64,000 nucleotides of DNA from Rehmannia glutinosa (taxonomy: Eukaryota; Streptophyta; Magnoliopsida; Lamiales; Orobanchaceae). How positions within the stretch are numbered: the stretch's first letter is position 1; every line of letters begins with the position of its first letter. Location of the stretch: positions 55,752,660-55,816,659 of the forward strand of contig CM071933.1 of the NCBI GenBank assembly GCA_016081115.2, given 5' to 3'. The position numbers and the translations under genes are program-made. Shown piece by piece: positions 44,088 to 54,351 of the stretch. The notes below the pieces were generated by a model. It had not been told where the DNA came from and ran no database searches. It saw nothing but the letters and a program-made list of their open reading frames with translations.

Positions 44088-44983
44088 TGTCACCTGTTTT
44101 GAGATTGTACCTAGCAAAAGCATATGTCAGATTCGAATAAAAAAGCAACAACAAGAATATGGTGAACTCGTGTCTAGCGTTTCCTATCCATAAAAAGCAT
44201 ATGTCTCATTCCCACAAGTTTTAAATCAAGAACTAGGTCCCATATTTCAACATCAATACAATTGTGGAGAATCAAAGTCACTAACACTCTAAATATCAGT
44301 GCCCAATCTATAACCAATTAACAACTCAAACAATTATTCACCAATTCATGATGCCCACAAAGTGTTTGATAATATGCCTCATAGAAGAATCCAAGTAAAT
44401 CATAGCAAATCAATCACAAAATGCTCCATATATCAATCCTCAAGCATTTATTCTACAAGAAAATCGAAGAAAGCATTTAATTATTAAGGAAATTCCAAGA
44501 ATACGCAAGAAGGAAAGATTTTTAAGCCCTAGGTGCCTTTCTCCAACAAAGCTCCAACCAAATTCAATGTTTGTGCAAAATTGGTGTATAGTATGGTGGA
44601 AGTGTCGGATTATGAGTGAAAATCAAGTGCAAATTCGAAAATCTTTAGATGGGGTGAGAGGATTCTTTGCTTAGGGCTCAAGAGTTTGTGAGAAGTGAGA
44701 AAAAGAAACCTGATTCACGACCTAATATCATCTTCAGCGGATAGACGCATGGGCCGTGCGCTAACGCACGACCTGTCCATGCGTCAAGCCGTAAGTACCT
44801 CCCCACTTTGCATTTGCGCATGGGTTGCCCGTTCGTTAATGCATAGGGTTTTTTTTTGGTAATATAAAAACACGTAAACCATATCTAAATAAAGGAAAAA
44901 CAAAAAGAAAACAACAAACCATTGGGTTGCCTCCCAACAAGTGCTAAATTTAACGTCTATAGCTTGATGCCTGTATATCTCAA
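44088..44983 (-). other. G1 spacer between integrase and late ORF
   Basis: About 0.9 kb without coding sequence. It holds a GC-rich patch with CATGGGCCGTGC and GCGCATGGG repeats (44741-44845), similar to 26825-27005, and a run of nine T at 44850. Confidence 0.5.
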
Positions 44984-46203
44984 TTAAGGATCCCCCAAGG
45001 TAATGTATGCCACCTCTTCCTTTTGATCTATGTGGAAATAATGATTGATCCTCTGGCCATTCACCATAAACGTCTCACCATCCCGAGTCAACAATTCCAC
45101 TACTCCTAGAGGTGATAACACTTTCTTAATTACAAAGCGGTCCGTCCACCGAGATTTGAGTTTTAGGAAAAAGTTTAAGACGTGAGTTGTACAATAGGAC
45201 TTGTTCACCCGGTAAAAACTCTCGTTTCTTAATCATCCTATCGTGCCATCTCTTTGTGCGCTCCTTGTAGATTCGGGAGTTCTCGTAGACCTCATCTCGG
45301 AACTCTTCCATCTCATTCAAATGCAGTAGCCTTTCTTCAACCGCTGTTTTGAAGTCAAAATTTAACTTCTTTATTGCCCAGAATGCTTTATGTTCTAACT
45401 CCACGGGTAAGTAACATGATTTTCCAAATACCAATTTGGTATGGAGATGTGCCCAAAAGTGTCTTGAATGTTGTCCGGTATGCCCATAAAGCATCATCTA
45501 ACTTCATAGCCCAATCCTTGCAATTTATGCTCACCGTCTTTTCTAGGATTTGTTTGATCTCGTGATTGGCTACTTTAGCTTACCTATTTGCTTGCGGATG
45601 GTACGCCAATGCCACTTTATGCCTAACCCCATACTTTGCAAGGTGATTGCTCATCAATTTATTCAGAAAATGTGACCCCCATCACTAATCAAAGATCTCG
45701 TGGGTTCCAAATCGAGTGAATATATTTTTCTTTAGGAATCGCATTACTACTTGTGCATCATTCATTCGTGTGAAGGAATCGCTTCTACCCATCGAGATAC
45801 ATACTTCACTACGAGTAGAATATATTGATAGCCTGAAGATGATGGAAAGGGACCCATGAAGTCAATCCCCCATACATCAAATAGCTCCACCTCCATCACA
45901 TTTCTCTTAGGCATCTCATGTCTCAGAGATGTTCCCCATCCACTTGCACTGTCACTTTTTTGCACATACAAATAGCAATCATTATATAAAGTAGGCTAGT
46001 ATAACCCACTCTGTAATACCTTTTCCGTAGTGCGTGTCGGACCAAAGTGTCCCTCGAAAGTGAAGAATGACACGGTTATAGAACTCCCTCCCACTCTTCT
46101 TGAGGCACACATTGTCGATGATCATGTTTGCCACCTCTTAAAGAGTAAGGGGTCATCCTACATATAGAACTTGACATCGTGGAGGAACTTCTTTTTCAAA
46201 TAT
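44984..46203 (-). pseudogene. pol: G1 integrase (Ty3/gypsy, Athila-type)
   Basis: Reading leftwards from C5: a zinc-binding part with GGHFGPTRT-like codons (GHFGPTRTTEKVLQSGLY, about 46065-46010) and WGTSLRHEMPKRNVMEVEL. The rve core begins with FDVWGIDFMGPFPSS (first Asp, near 45860) and YVSRWVEAI. After a damaged part comes the C-terminal region KSCYLPVELEHKAFWAIKKL, RIYKERTKRWHDRM, REFLPGEQVLLYNSRLKLFP (45430-45180). It ends LKSRWTDRFVIKKV and a final LTRDGETFMVNGQRI at 44984. Wording and order are those of Athila integrases. The second Asp and the Glu lie in the degraded part (45500-45750) and cannot be confirmed. RT and RNase H are absent; C5 starts at 46204. Confidence 0.85.
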
Positions 46204-46224
46204 TGTAGGTCCCAAGGGGTGTGA

Positions 46225-46260
46225 GTAAGGTTTAGAAGGGGGGGGTTGAATAAACCTTAC
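46225..46260 (-). repeat. U5 hairpin of C5 LTR
   Basis: GTAAGGTTTA ... TAAACCTTAC with a perfect stem; the loop is three bases longer (extra G's). Confidence 0.82.
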
Positions 46261-47093
46261 CAACTTTTCGATTTTTGTCTTTTTTAAAATATAACGAGTT
46301 AACACAAACGGCTAAGTCCTTGAGGGACGGCTAAGTTGGTTATTCAACGAGTTAGCCACTCAATGACTCGAAAGAATTTGTTGATAGAATAACTCAGTTG
46401 TTTAACCTGAACCTTAACTTGGTTTGTGTTGTTTTTATATTGAGGAAGACTTAACACCCTTTGATTTATTTTAAACTTATTTTAACACTTGATTTTAGCT
46501 ATTGGTTATTAATCGGTTTGGATAGCAAATAAGTTTATCGTGAGATATAAAGTAGATAGCGAGAAATATAATTGTCTTTGAAAAAAAAAAAAAATGACGA
46601 TTAATTTTTATAGAGGTTCGAATATGGGGTAATTCTTCTAATCCTCTCTTCTCAAACTCCGGAGGAATACACTAAGTAACATATCGGTTCTGAGTGGTGA
46701 ACAGTCAGAGATAGCCTTGGTCACACACAGTGGCTTCTCGTCCGACTCGAAGCTTCTACATAGGGCAGTTTGCCTTGCTACTTCAGCTCACTTTCTCAAG
46801 CTCTTGGATTTGATCACGAAGCCCTCCAATAACTTGATACTGGTTCGACCTTGAACCTTCCTACAATCCTCCTTGGAAAGTAGACCCCTTTTGATTCTTC
46901 AAAAGTTTCCTCTTCAACAGTTTGAAGTTGTCTTTCCTTCATGACTTTGTGTTGGATTGATTTCCTTCGAGTTTCGAGGCCCGAGGATTTGTTGTAATAT
47001 CTTTGAGAATATTTGCGGGTTGCGGTTTGAATATTGCTTGCTTGTTCGTGGTTCAGTCATCAAGGTAACCTTTTTTTCTATGGATTTTCTCGG

Positions 47094-47102
47094 CCTTTTA
47101 TA
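47094..47102 (-). promoter_or_regulatory. TATA box of C5 LTR
   Basis: CCTTTTATA on the plus strand after CTCGG, at the family position. Confidence 0.6.
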
Positions 47103-47750
47103 GTGAACATTCAAAAAATCGTAGTTGAAGAGATAGGCTGATTTTCAAAAGACACTTGTGTTCGTTGGCTTGTCTTTTCTTGGTCTTCAATCTTGAGATG
47201 TAGACCTTTCCTCGTATTAAATGAATGTGCAGCTTTTCAGATTCTGACACGAGGTGCAGTGCTTCCCATTGGTTTATTCCTTTTGACGCTTCCACGGGAT
47301 GAGTACTTTAAGACACTGGCGGCATGAAAGTATTACTTATTTAAGTAATGTTCTTGACTTACGTGCACGGATTCATTTGATTAACTTCTCTTGGTTTCTT
47401 GCCTATATCCCCAGGTGACTTGAGTGCTCCAATCATTTAAAGACTCATCTGTCACTTTCAACTTGTGACTTGGCTTCTTGAGATGACTTTGGTGACACTT
47501 CACACTGAGTTGTTCCTCGGTGATACATCTTGATCAAGTTCTTGATCTCCTTCTTGGCCATACTCATTGTTCCACAATGAGTCTTCACTTCAATTTTCAC
47601 TTGACTTATTGTATTTCCAGGCATAGTGACTTGACTCGACTTTTCCACCCTATCTATTACAATGAATATTACAAGGAAAATGGGGTGTCAACTTTCTAGT
47701 TTAAGGTTTACATGTCATTCATCAAAATCTATAAAATAAATTTCCCAACA

Positions 47751-47766
47751 ATTTTCCCCTTTTTGA
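47751..47766 (-). promoter_or_regulatory. C5 polypurine tract
   Basis: Plus strand ATTTTCCCCTTTTTGA beside the LTR; one G shorter than in C2 and C4. Confidence 0.83.
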
Positions 47767-47984
47767 TGATGCCAAAACTTAAAAGCAATAAACAACATGT
47801 AATCAACAATGATACATACAGACAATGCAGTAACAAAGAACGTATGCGTAGAATCAATTATTTTATTGATCATAGCATTCTTGTCCTTTACATAGCTTTT
47901 TACATTTGGTATCAGAGCATTTTATATCACAGCAACAACATCGATGCTAGTATACTTATACAAAGTGAAAAATTACAGAAAACT
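47767..47984 (-). other. C5 untranslated stretch
   Basis: Non-coding. It begins GATGCCAAAACTTAAAAGCA, matching C2 and C4 next to their purine tracts. Confidence 0.5.
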
Positions 47985-48921
47985 TCACTTAGTATACAGA
48001 TGACTTACAAAAGTGTATTTACATAAGTAAAATACATGAACGGTTCGCAGCAACACTTCAACGCCTTCGCTGCCTCCTTCTATCCTCTTCAGCTCTGTCA
48101 AAATCATCAGCTCTCTTTCTTTTTCTTTCTTCTTCAGCTGTTTTCTACTTTTTTTCATAAGCTCTTTTAGAAGCATCATCCTTCCGCTTCCTCTCGAGCC
48201 ATTGCTCTGTCTCGCTTTCTGTTCTCCTCTTCTGTCTTCTCACGGCTTTAACATTCTTCCTAGCCACTTCCAGATTTGCTACTTCATCATACCCAGCCCA
48301 GTAGAGTCTCCATTTCTTTTCGGGATCCACGTATTTGATGTTCTTGGGTCTTGGATGAGGTTGAAAGCCTCTTCCTCCACCATTTCTTCCTCCTTCTCTG
48401 GGTGTATAGTGTACAGAGTCTTCTCGCTTTCAATTTGAATGGTGATGGTAATCTCGCTTATCAGCTTCTTCGCACAATTTAAGACCTTTCTCCCAGTACA
48501 GATCCCAGGCTTGGGCTACAGACATCTTTTGGAAATAGCCTTCAGAATCGAGCGCCTTGAATTCTTCAACTGATCTTGGCTCGGATCCATTGTCGGGTAT
48601 GACATCTTGATCCTTTCTGCCCGGAATGCCGCCATATTGTTTCAACACTTCTTCGACGTGGGCATTCATTTTCTTGTCGAACTCTACCATCCCCGCTTCT
48701 ACGATTAGCCTTTTCTCGACATTGGCAAAGCGAGTGTTCGATTGGCAAGGAGGTTGGAAGTTTCTTTGATAAGGCCGTAACATGACCTGAGGGGTTTTAT
48801 TTATCATTAACGTCAAATCGTTTGACCGTTCCCCTCATTGCTTTTCCTTCTTTTTCTCGGCTCCCATCATCTTGGCTTCCGACTCTTTCAACTTTTCTTC
48901 TTTTAAACTCCTTAGGTACTC

Positions 48922-48938
48922 CTCTTTCCCCTTTTTGG
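48922..48938 (-). other. Internal purine tract in C5 third ORF
   Basis: TCTTTCCCCTTTTTGGC on the plus strand followed by ATCATCAAAGG, at the same coding position as in C2 and C4 (DAKKGKEE). Confidence 0.58.
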
Positions 48939-49735
48939 CATCATCAAAGGAGAGAGGAACCCCGGGAACATGCTGCGAGCATGAAATCGAGTCTTTGAGA
49001 GAGCGAGTTACGCTTGAGTCGATGTGGCATAAAGTCCGAAATTCCAACGAGCAGTGGCTTTTGACAGCCACCGGTTTCATTTCGGCCATGAGAAGGCTGA
49101 ATTTTGCATTCATGGTCTCCTCAAGATGCAAAACTTCGTTTCGTTGGAATTCACGCAGAGTAGCTCCATTTGTTTTGTGAGAGGCATGCAATCTCTCAAT
49201 ATATTCTCGCATTGTGTGCATGTTGAAGTAGTCTTAGCGCTCCAAAAAAGCATTTTATTGTATAACGCCTTGAAATAGCGAACTTGCTCGTATGGCATGG
49301 CACTCTTTGTTGAGACCACTCCCCGATCCTTACCACTATCCATCTCAAACGATGTGAGGGTGGTATCTATATTGTCCGGGCGTAAGTCTAGTGAGGTTTA
49401 GTGTCGTTTGATCTTCTCAATCTCTTCACAGATCTTCTTGAACACTTCAGGGAATCTGTTTGTCTCACCCGATTCAGCCGCCATTTCGTATATTGAAGTC
49501 AAAGTTTGGCATAATAGAGTCGGTAGGGATTACGGTGTCATCTCATGTGAATCGTCGCTGCTATTTAGCGGTCTCTTCCTCTAGCTCAGGCAATTCGATA
49601 GAAAAGGGAAATACTTGCTCAAAAGCATCATCTCGCACATATGGGATTGTTTGTGCAGTTTGTGCCTGTGATGTTTCTGGTGGAGTCGTTACTGCTGCAG
49701 CTGTGGGAGCCATCGCAGATGACTCGGTTTCAGCT

Positions 49736-50290
49736 GGGGCTTTGGGAATGTGTTGCCCGGATCGAGCCTCATTTCTTAACGTTTTCGGTCTCGATGGAGA
49801 TTTCTCTAAATGAATTACCGGATCTATGTTGCATCATCAGTGTCATCGGATGATGATGAAACTTGAAGGCTTGGTTCATCATTGAAATTGAATGTTTGAC
49901 GAGCAGCTTTGTAACTCGACTGACTCGTATTCTTGAGAACATCCTCACCGGGTCCTTTTGATGTGCAACAGTGTGGACTCGAAACTTCATCTTCATACCC
50001 CTTAAATGATATGTCGGGATTTGGTGGGGCTTTGGGAATGTGTTGCCCGGTCGAGCCTCTTTGTCTTAATGACTTCTTTGGCGTCGATGGATTTTTCTAA
50101 ATGAAGTATCGGATCCTCTGTTGCAACATCGGCGTCATCGGATGATGATGAAACTTGGGGATTGGTCATCATCGAAATTGAATGTTTGAGGAGCGACTTT
50201 GTAACTCAACCGACTCGTATTTTTGAGAACATCCTCGGTTGGGTCCTTTTGATGTGCAACGGTGTGCTTTCTCCTTCTCGGACTCAGCGC
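49736..50290 (-). repeat. Imperfect tandem duplication, unit about 290 bp
   Basis: GGGGCTTTGGGAATGTGTTG occurs at 49736 and again at 50026. The matching stretch runs through ATCGGATGATGATGAAACTT (about 49846 and 50138) and GTCCTTTTGATGTGCAAC (about 49951 and 50245). C2, C4 and C6 have one copy of this segment. Confidence 0.85.
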
Positions 50291-50710
50291 TTTGAATAGG
50301 AGGAATGTTCTCAATTTCTTAAGCTTTACCCGGGGAGGTCTCAACTTCCCTTAGGCCTTCTATACCTCTCACATTCTCAACTGCAGCGAGGCCTTCGACA
50401 ATCGCAACTGTCTTAGGGTCTTCAGTATTGGCATCCATAGGAGTCTCAACACCTTGGATTGCACTTTCATTGCCCATAGTGTTAACTCCCGGGCATCTCC
50501 ATCATGTGCCTTTGTAGGAACAGTGTCATCAGCCTTCAAAGCAGCTGACATTTCAACTGGGACAAACTCAACTGTCCGAGCTTCGTCAATGTCAATCTGC
50601 TCTGGTTTTTTCTCAGTTTCCACTTCGCCACCTTTCTTCAATATAGAGTCATCTGCAGCATCCTCCGACCTTGCTGCAGTGGAGTGAGTTTCCCCCTCAG
50701 CTGGCACCTC

Positions 50711-51300
50711 TTCGCCAAGGGCGGCTTCGCAACAGATCTTTAAATCGCTCTCAAGCTTCGTATAACGGCTCAAAATCAATCTATTGGAACTGGGCTATCT
50801 CGCTCTTTAGTTGGAGTGTCTTGCTGGGAGGGAAAAATTTTGCTAAGAATTTTTGAGTCAGATCATCCCAGCTCGTAATACTCCCAGGGGCGAACGTCTG
50901 TAACCACTGCCTGGCCTTATCCCGGAGTGAAAACGGGAAAAGCCTCAATCTAATGGCCTCATCAGTCACACCATTCATCTTGATGGTGTCGCAAATTTCC
51001 AAGAATGTGGCCAGATGTGTATTCGGATCATCCACTGGACTCCCCCAAACTGATTCTGCTGAACCATGCTTATGAGGCCGGTTTGATTAAATAAATTATT
51101 CGCATTAATGGTGGCGCACAAGTCTGGAGTAATTTCGGTTCACGGTCGGCGAAAGTAATCACGGATTGCCCTTTACGGTGTCTCTGCTGTGGTGGCACGT
51201 TTATGACTCGATTTACATTATTCTCATCGTCCACGCTTCTGTCATTGCTCGATTCTCCGCTCGATTTTTTGCTTGGATTGCTCGAAGTGTCCTTTCAATC
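50711..51300 (-). pseudogene. gag: G2 gag (Ty3/gypsy, Athila-type), C-terminal part missing
   Basis: The Retrotrans_gag domain is clear in 51035-50781: DDPNTHLATFLEICDTIKMN, GVTDEAIRLRLFPFSLRDKA, RQWLQTFAPGSITSWDDLTQ, KFLAKFFPPSKTLQLKSEI. It continues after a stop as IDFEPLYEA and ERFKDLLR down to about 50720, where C5 third-ORF sequence takes over in mid-domain. Upstream, LFNQTGLISMVQQNQFGG (51110-51050) belongs to the N-terminal part. The knuckle, protease and RT that should follow are gone. Confidence 0.88.
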
Positions 51301-51472
51301 TCGGATCAAAAGGAAGCAAATTAATATCTTTGGAATCTCGCATAAACAGACAAGTCAAATGAGAAAAACGAAATTATAAATCCTATACTAGTCTAGATTA
51401 GGATTAAGACTACGTGGTAATAGTATTAGTTTAAAATAGGATAAAACAATCCCGAGAACGGCGCCAAAAACT
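51301..51472 (-). other. G2 leader and primer-binding site
   Basis: Non-coding leader. The plus strand AACGGCGCCA at 51457-51466 is the reverse complement of TGGCGCCGTT, the primer site typical of Tat/Athila gypsy elements, six bases from the LTR at 51473. Confidence 0.75.
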
Positions 51473-53161
51473 TGATCGCGAAAATCTTACCGCAAGCGTA
51501 CGGTGTCAAGTTTTAGTATAGGTTTTGAAAGTAGGGTTATCGTCTCCACAGGGATTGTTATCGAATTTTATACTAAGTACTATAATTAAAATAGCTTAAT
51601 TCTATCTAGAAATCGGAAAGAGATGATGATTGATTAAACTAAAAATAAAAATAAAATTAAGCAAATAAATGGTTCGGACAATTTATCAAACACGTAGAAG
51701 ATGAATTCTAGAGGGTTGATTTCACCTAGTTATCCCCTATGTTTTCAATCCGGTTTATTAATCACACGTTATTAATCTGTAAGCCAATATTCCTACCGTT
51801 TATGACTTCCTCTCTCGAGTGCCAAGTGATTCTAGGTTCCAATTTCGATTTCAATATCTCTATAAAAATCATAAATTAAACCTAATGCGCTCAATGAATA
51901 TTCTATCTCGGGCTTCAAAAGATTCATAAACCTCTCGATTCTATGAAACCCTAGGTTGTGTTATTCTATGGCCAGGCGTTCAATTACCTCTCTCGAGCGT
52001 CAAATCAAACACACCAAACAATCTAAATTATTGATTAGATAATCCGGATGCAATCAAATCAAATAGCATAAATAGATTAAATAACATGCGAGTTTCATAA
52101 ACTCGAAATCAAAACATAGGTTCAAACGTAAGTTACATCAATCCCCTAGAAAGATGGGTTTAGCTCATATTGGATGCACAAAAATTCATGAAGAAATAAT
52201 TATACATCTCAAAAATTGACAAAGAAAAGCAAAGAAAGAATTGAGAAGAAAAGAGAATGAATTCTCTCTGTGTCAGCAGAAGTGCCTCCAATTGCCGTCC
52301 CAAACCCTAGCTACGAGTCTCTTGCCTTGCGTTGTGCTCAAAATAATGTCCGACCTCTTTTGTGCACGCCTCCTTGGTTTATTTATAAGGCGAAGCCCTC
52401 GGGTCAAGCGTCAAATGGCCCAAAAATAAAGTCACGCACGCTCGAGGCCCAACGTATTTTGGCCTGCTGTTCTTTGCGCTACTGAAACTTTCATCTGTTT
52501 TGCTAGTCGCAAGCGCAGCTGCAGTCATGCGTGAAGTTTTTGTTGGTGTATGCTCGCGCCGCTTGTGCCGCTTCGCTCACGTCCCGCTTGCACTCCATCG
52601 CTGCACAAAGCTTTGCCATTCCATTGCCTTGCAGCACGCAAATGGGTGCACGCAGCGCGCCCATCATCAATTCTTCTTGTTGCTCGCACACTCGCTGGTC
52701 GTCATCTCCGCCTCACGCCGCACTTTCTTCTGCGCATATTGGGGTAGTCTTTGTGACCGCCTTGGTAGCGCTGCAGCGCCCGCTCGGGCCCGTGCCCATT
52801 CTTTGCCGCAAAGTGTCTTTGGCTGGCTGCACCCTTAGCCCGAGCTCTCGCAGCGCGCCCTCTTCCCTTATGGCCTCACATCACTAATTTCGACCCCCGT
52901 CTTTGCGGCGTGGGGTTTTTAGCGCGCTGGCATTTTCATTGCTCGCGCAATATTTTCCCGTTTTTCCACTTCTAAAATGCGATATTCACCGTCCAAACAC
53001 GTTTTTCATGGTTTTTAATCAATTTCGGCATCAAGACTTGTCTCGACTCTCAAACGACAACTAATTACATTAATTTGACTCAAAGGACACTAAAATATCC
53101 GAAAACAACGCAAAATCCTTGTCTAGAATACTCAATACGTTGGTATAAAACCAACTTAACA
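51473..53161 (-). repeat. G2 5' LTR (Athila-type)
   Basis: 1689 bp. The plus strand starts TGATCGCGAAAATC next to the primer site and ends CCAACTTAACA, giving TGTTAAGTTGG...CGCGATCA in element orientation. It holds the CTCCACAGGGATTG motif (51544), CTCTCTCGAG-rich stretches and a GC-rich block at 52500-52940. The right edge adjoins a C6 LTR cut in mid-sequence, so G2 appears to have inserted into C6. Confidence 0.82.
52500..52940. other. GC-rich block inside G2 LTR
   Basis: Markedly richer in G+C than the AT-rich LTR around it, with repeated GCTCGC, GCAGCGC and CGCCGC motifs. Open frames occur on both strands but none resembles a known protein; they probably reflect lack of TA-rich stops. 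Confidence 0.6.
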
Positions 53162-53317
53162 AGCGCACCTCGTGTCGAACACGAAAAGCCGGATATTCAT
53201 TTAATATGAGGAAAGGTCTACATCTCAAGATCAAGACCAACAAAAGACAAGCCAACGAACACAAGTGATTTTTGAAAATCACCCTATCTCTTCAACTAGC
53301 GATTTTTGAAAGTTCAC

Positions 53318-53326
53318 TATAAAAGG
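53318..53326 (+). promoter_or_regulatory. TATA box of C6 5' LTR
   Basis: TATAAAAGG followed by CCGAGG. Upstream U3 sequence is largely replaced by G2. Confidence 0.6.
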
Positions 53327-54175
53327 CCGAGGAATCTCATTGAGAAAAGGTTACCTAAACCACGAACGAGCAAGCATTATTCAAAGCGTAACTTGCAAAA
53401 TATTCTCGAGATATTCAAGCAAAATCTCCAAGCCTAAATCTCGAAGGAAATCAATCCAACACAAAGTTGTGAATGAAAGACAACTTCACACTGTTGAAGA
53501 GGAAACTTTTGAAAAATCAAAAGGGGTCTACTTTCCAAGGAGGATTGTAGGAAGGTTCAGTGTCTAACAAGTCTCAAGTTATTGGAGGGCTTCGTGATAA
53601 AATTCAAGAAGCTTGAGAAAGTGGAGTCAAGTAGCAAGGCCTGTGAAGAAGGTCGAGTCGGACGAGAAGCCATTTGTGTGACCAAGGCATCTCGATCGAG
53701 TCCAAGGAGCAAGTTTGTGTGATTAAGACTTGTCTCTAGATCGATAACCACTTTGTGAATTGATCATTACTTAGTGGGTTCCTCCGGGAGTTGGAGAAGA
53801 GAAGATTAGAAGAATTACCCCATCTTGAACCTCTATAAAAATTACTTGTGTCATTTACATTTCAACATATTTACATTTCTCGCACATTCATCTTATATCT
53901 GCCGACAATCGCCATCCAAAGCGATAAATAACTAAGTGCTAAAATCAAGTGTTAAAACAAAGTTAAATCAAATTCAAGGGTGTTAAGTCTTCCAATTTGA
54001 AAAACTCATCAATGACCAAGTTAAGGTTTAGACTAAACAGTGAGTTATTCTATCAACGGCTCTATTGAGTGCATTTGAGTGGCTAACTCTATTTGATTAA
54101 CTAACTTAGTTGTCCCTCGAGGACCTAGTTGTGTATTAACTCGTAATACTTTAAAAGATTGAAATTGAAAAATTG

Positions 54176-54208
54176 GTAAGGTTTATTCAACCCCCTTCTA
54201 AACCTTAC
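54176..54208 (+). repeat. U5 hairpin of C6 5' LTR
   Basis: GTAAGGTTTA, 13-base loop, TAAACCTTAC; perfect stem, 23 bases before the primer site. Confidence 0.84.
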
Positions 54209-54231
54209 TTACACCCCTTGGGACCTACAAG

Positions 54232-54243
54232 TGGTATCGGAGC
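54232..54243 (+). promoter_or_regulatory. C6 primer-binding site
   Basis: TGGTATCGGAGC; CGG for the canonical CAG of the initiator-tRNA-Met site. Confidence 0.88.
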
Positions 54244-54351
54244 GGTTGGTTCATTGAGCGATTCTTGAACTAGATCTCTATCTTTTCTAAAAAGAATTAA
54301 CACTTGTGTTTTAAAAAAAAAAATCTTTCATTCTTAGCAAAAGTTATTATC

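Larger units (their letters stand above)
46204..47750 (-). repeat. C5 3' LTR
   Basis: 1547 bp, TGTAGGTCCC to TTTCCCAACA. Second LTR subfamily (with C1 and C6). A run of A's lies at about 46578-46592. Confidence 0.92.
46204..50710 (-). mobile_element. C5: truncated Sirevirus-type element (3' LTR plus third ORF)
   Basis: Left to right: 3' LTR (46204-47750), purine tract, untranslated stretch and third ORF, which stops being recognisable near 50710, where Athila gag codons begin. The 5' LTR, gag, pol and the start of the third ORF are absent. Left of the LTR is Athila integrase, right of the junction is Athila gag, so a large deletion joined the two. Confidence 0.85.
47985..50710 (-). pseudogene. 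C5 third ORF, N-terminal third missing
   Basis: From the right: GETHSTAARSEDAADDS and IDEARTVEFVPVEMSAALKA (50690-50540), acidic SSDDDE segments present twice because of a tandem duplication (49736-50290), and a helical segment (KTNGATLREFQRNEVLHLEE, KFSLLMAEMKPV; 49220-49030). PGVPLSFDDAKKGKEEYLRS follows (48970-48910), then EVLKQYGGIPGRKDQDVIP and AQAWDLYWEKGLKLCEEADK (48640-48450). The C-terminal half is cleaner than in C2 (two runs of about 128 codons) and keeps many CAG/CTG codons. No stop is seen where C2 and C4 end, so the frame runs to about 47985. Confidence 0.72.
53162..54229 (+). repeat. C6 5' LTR, first ~500 bp missing
   Basis: It begins in mid-LTR (AGCGCACCTCGTGTCGAAC, equivalent to about 47255 of the C5 LTR in reverse) and ends GGGACCTACA at 54229. 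It belongs to the second LTR subfamily. The missing piece corresponds to the first part of U3; the TATA box remains. Confidence 0.88.

Noticed and set aside
52500..52890. Overlapping open frames of 112 and 118 codons in a GC-rich block
   Set aside because: They occur in several frames on both strands, lie inside the G2 LTR, and show no family motif; high G+C explains the lack of stops.
26037..53161. Treating all Athila-type pieces as one element
   Set aside because: The LTR-like sequences at the two ends differ too much and the flanks are unrelated; kept as two elements, G1 and G2.
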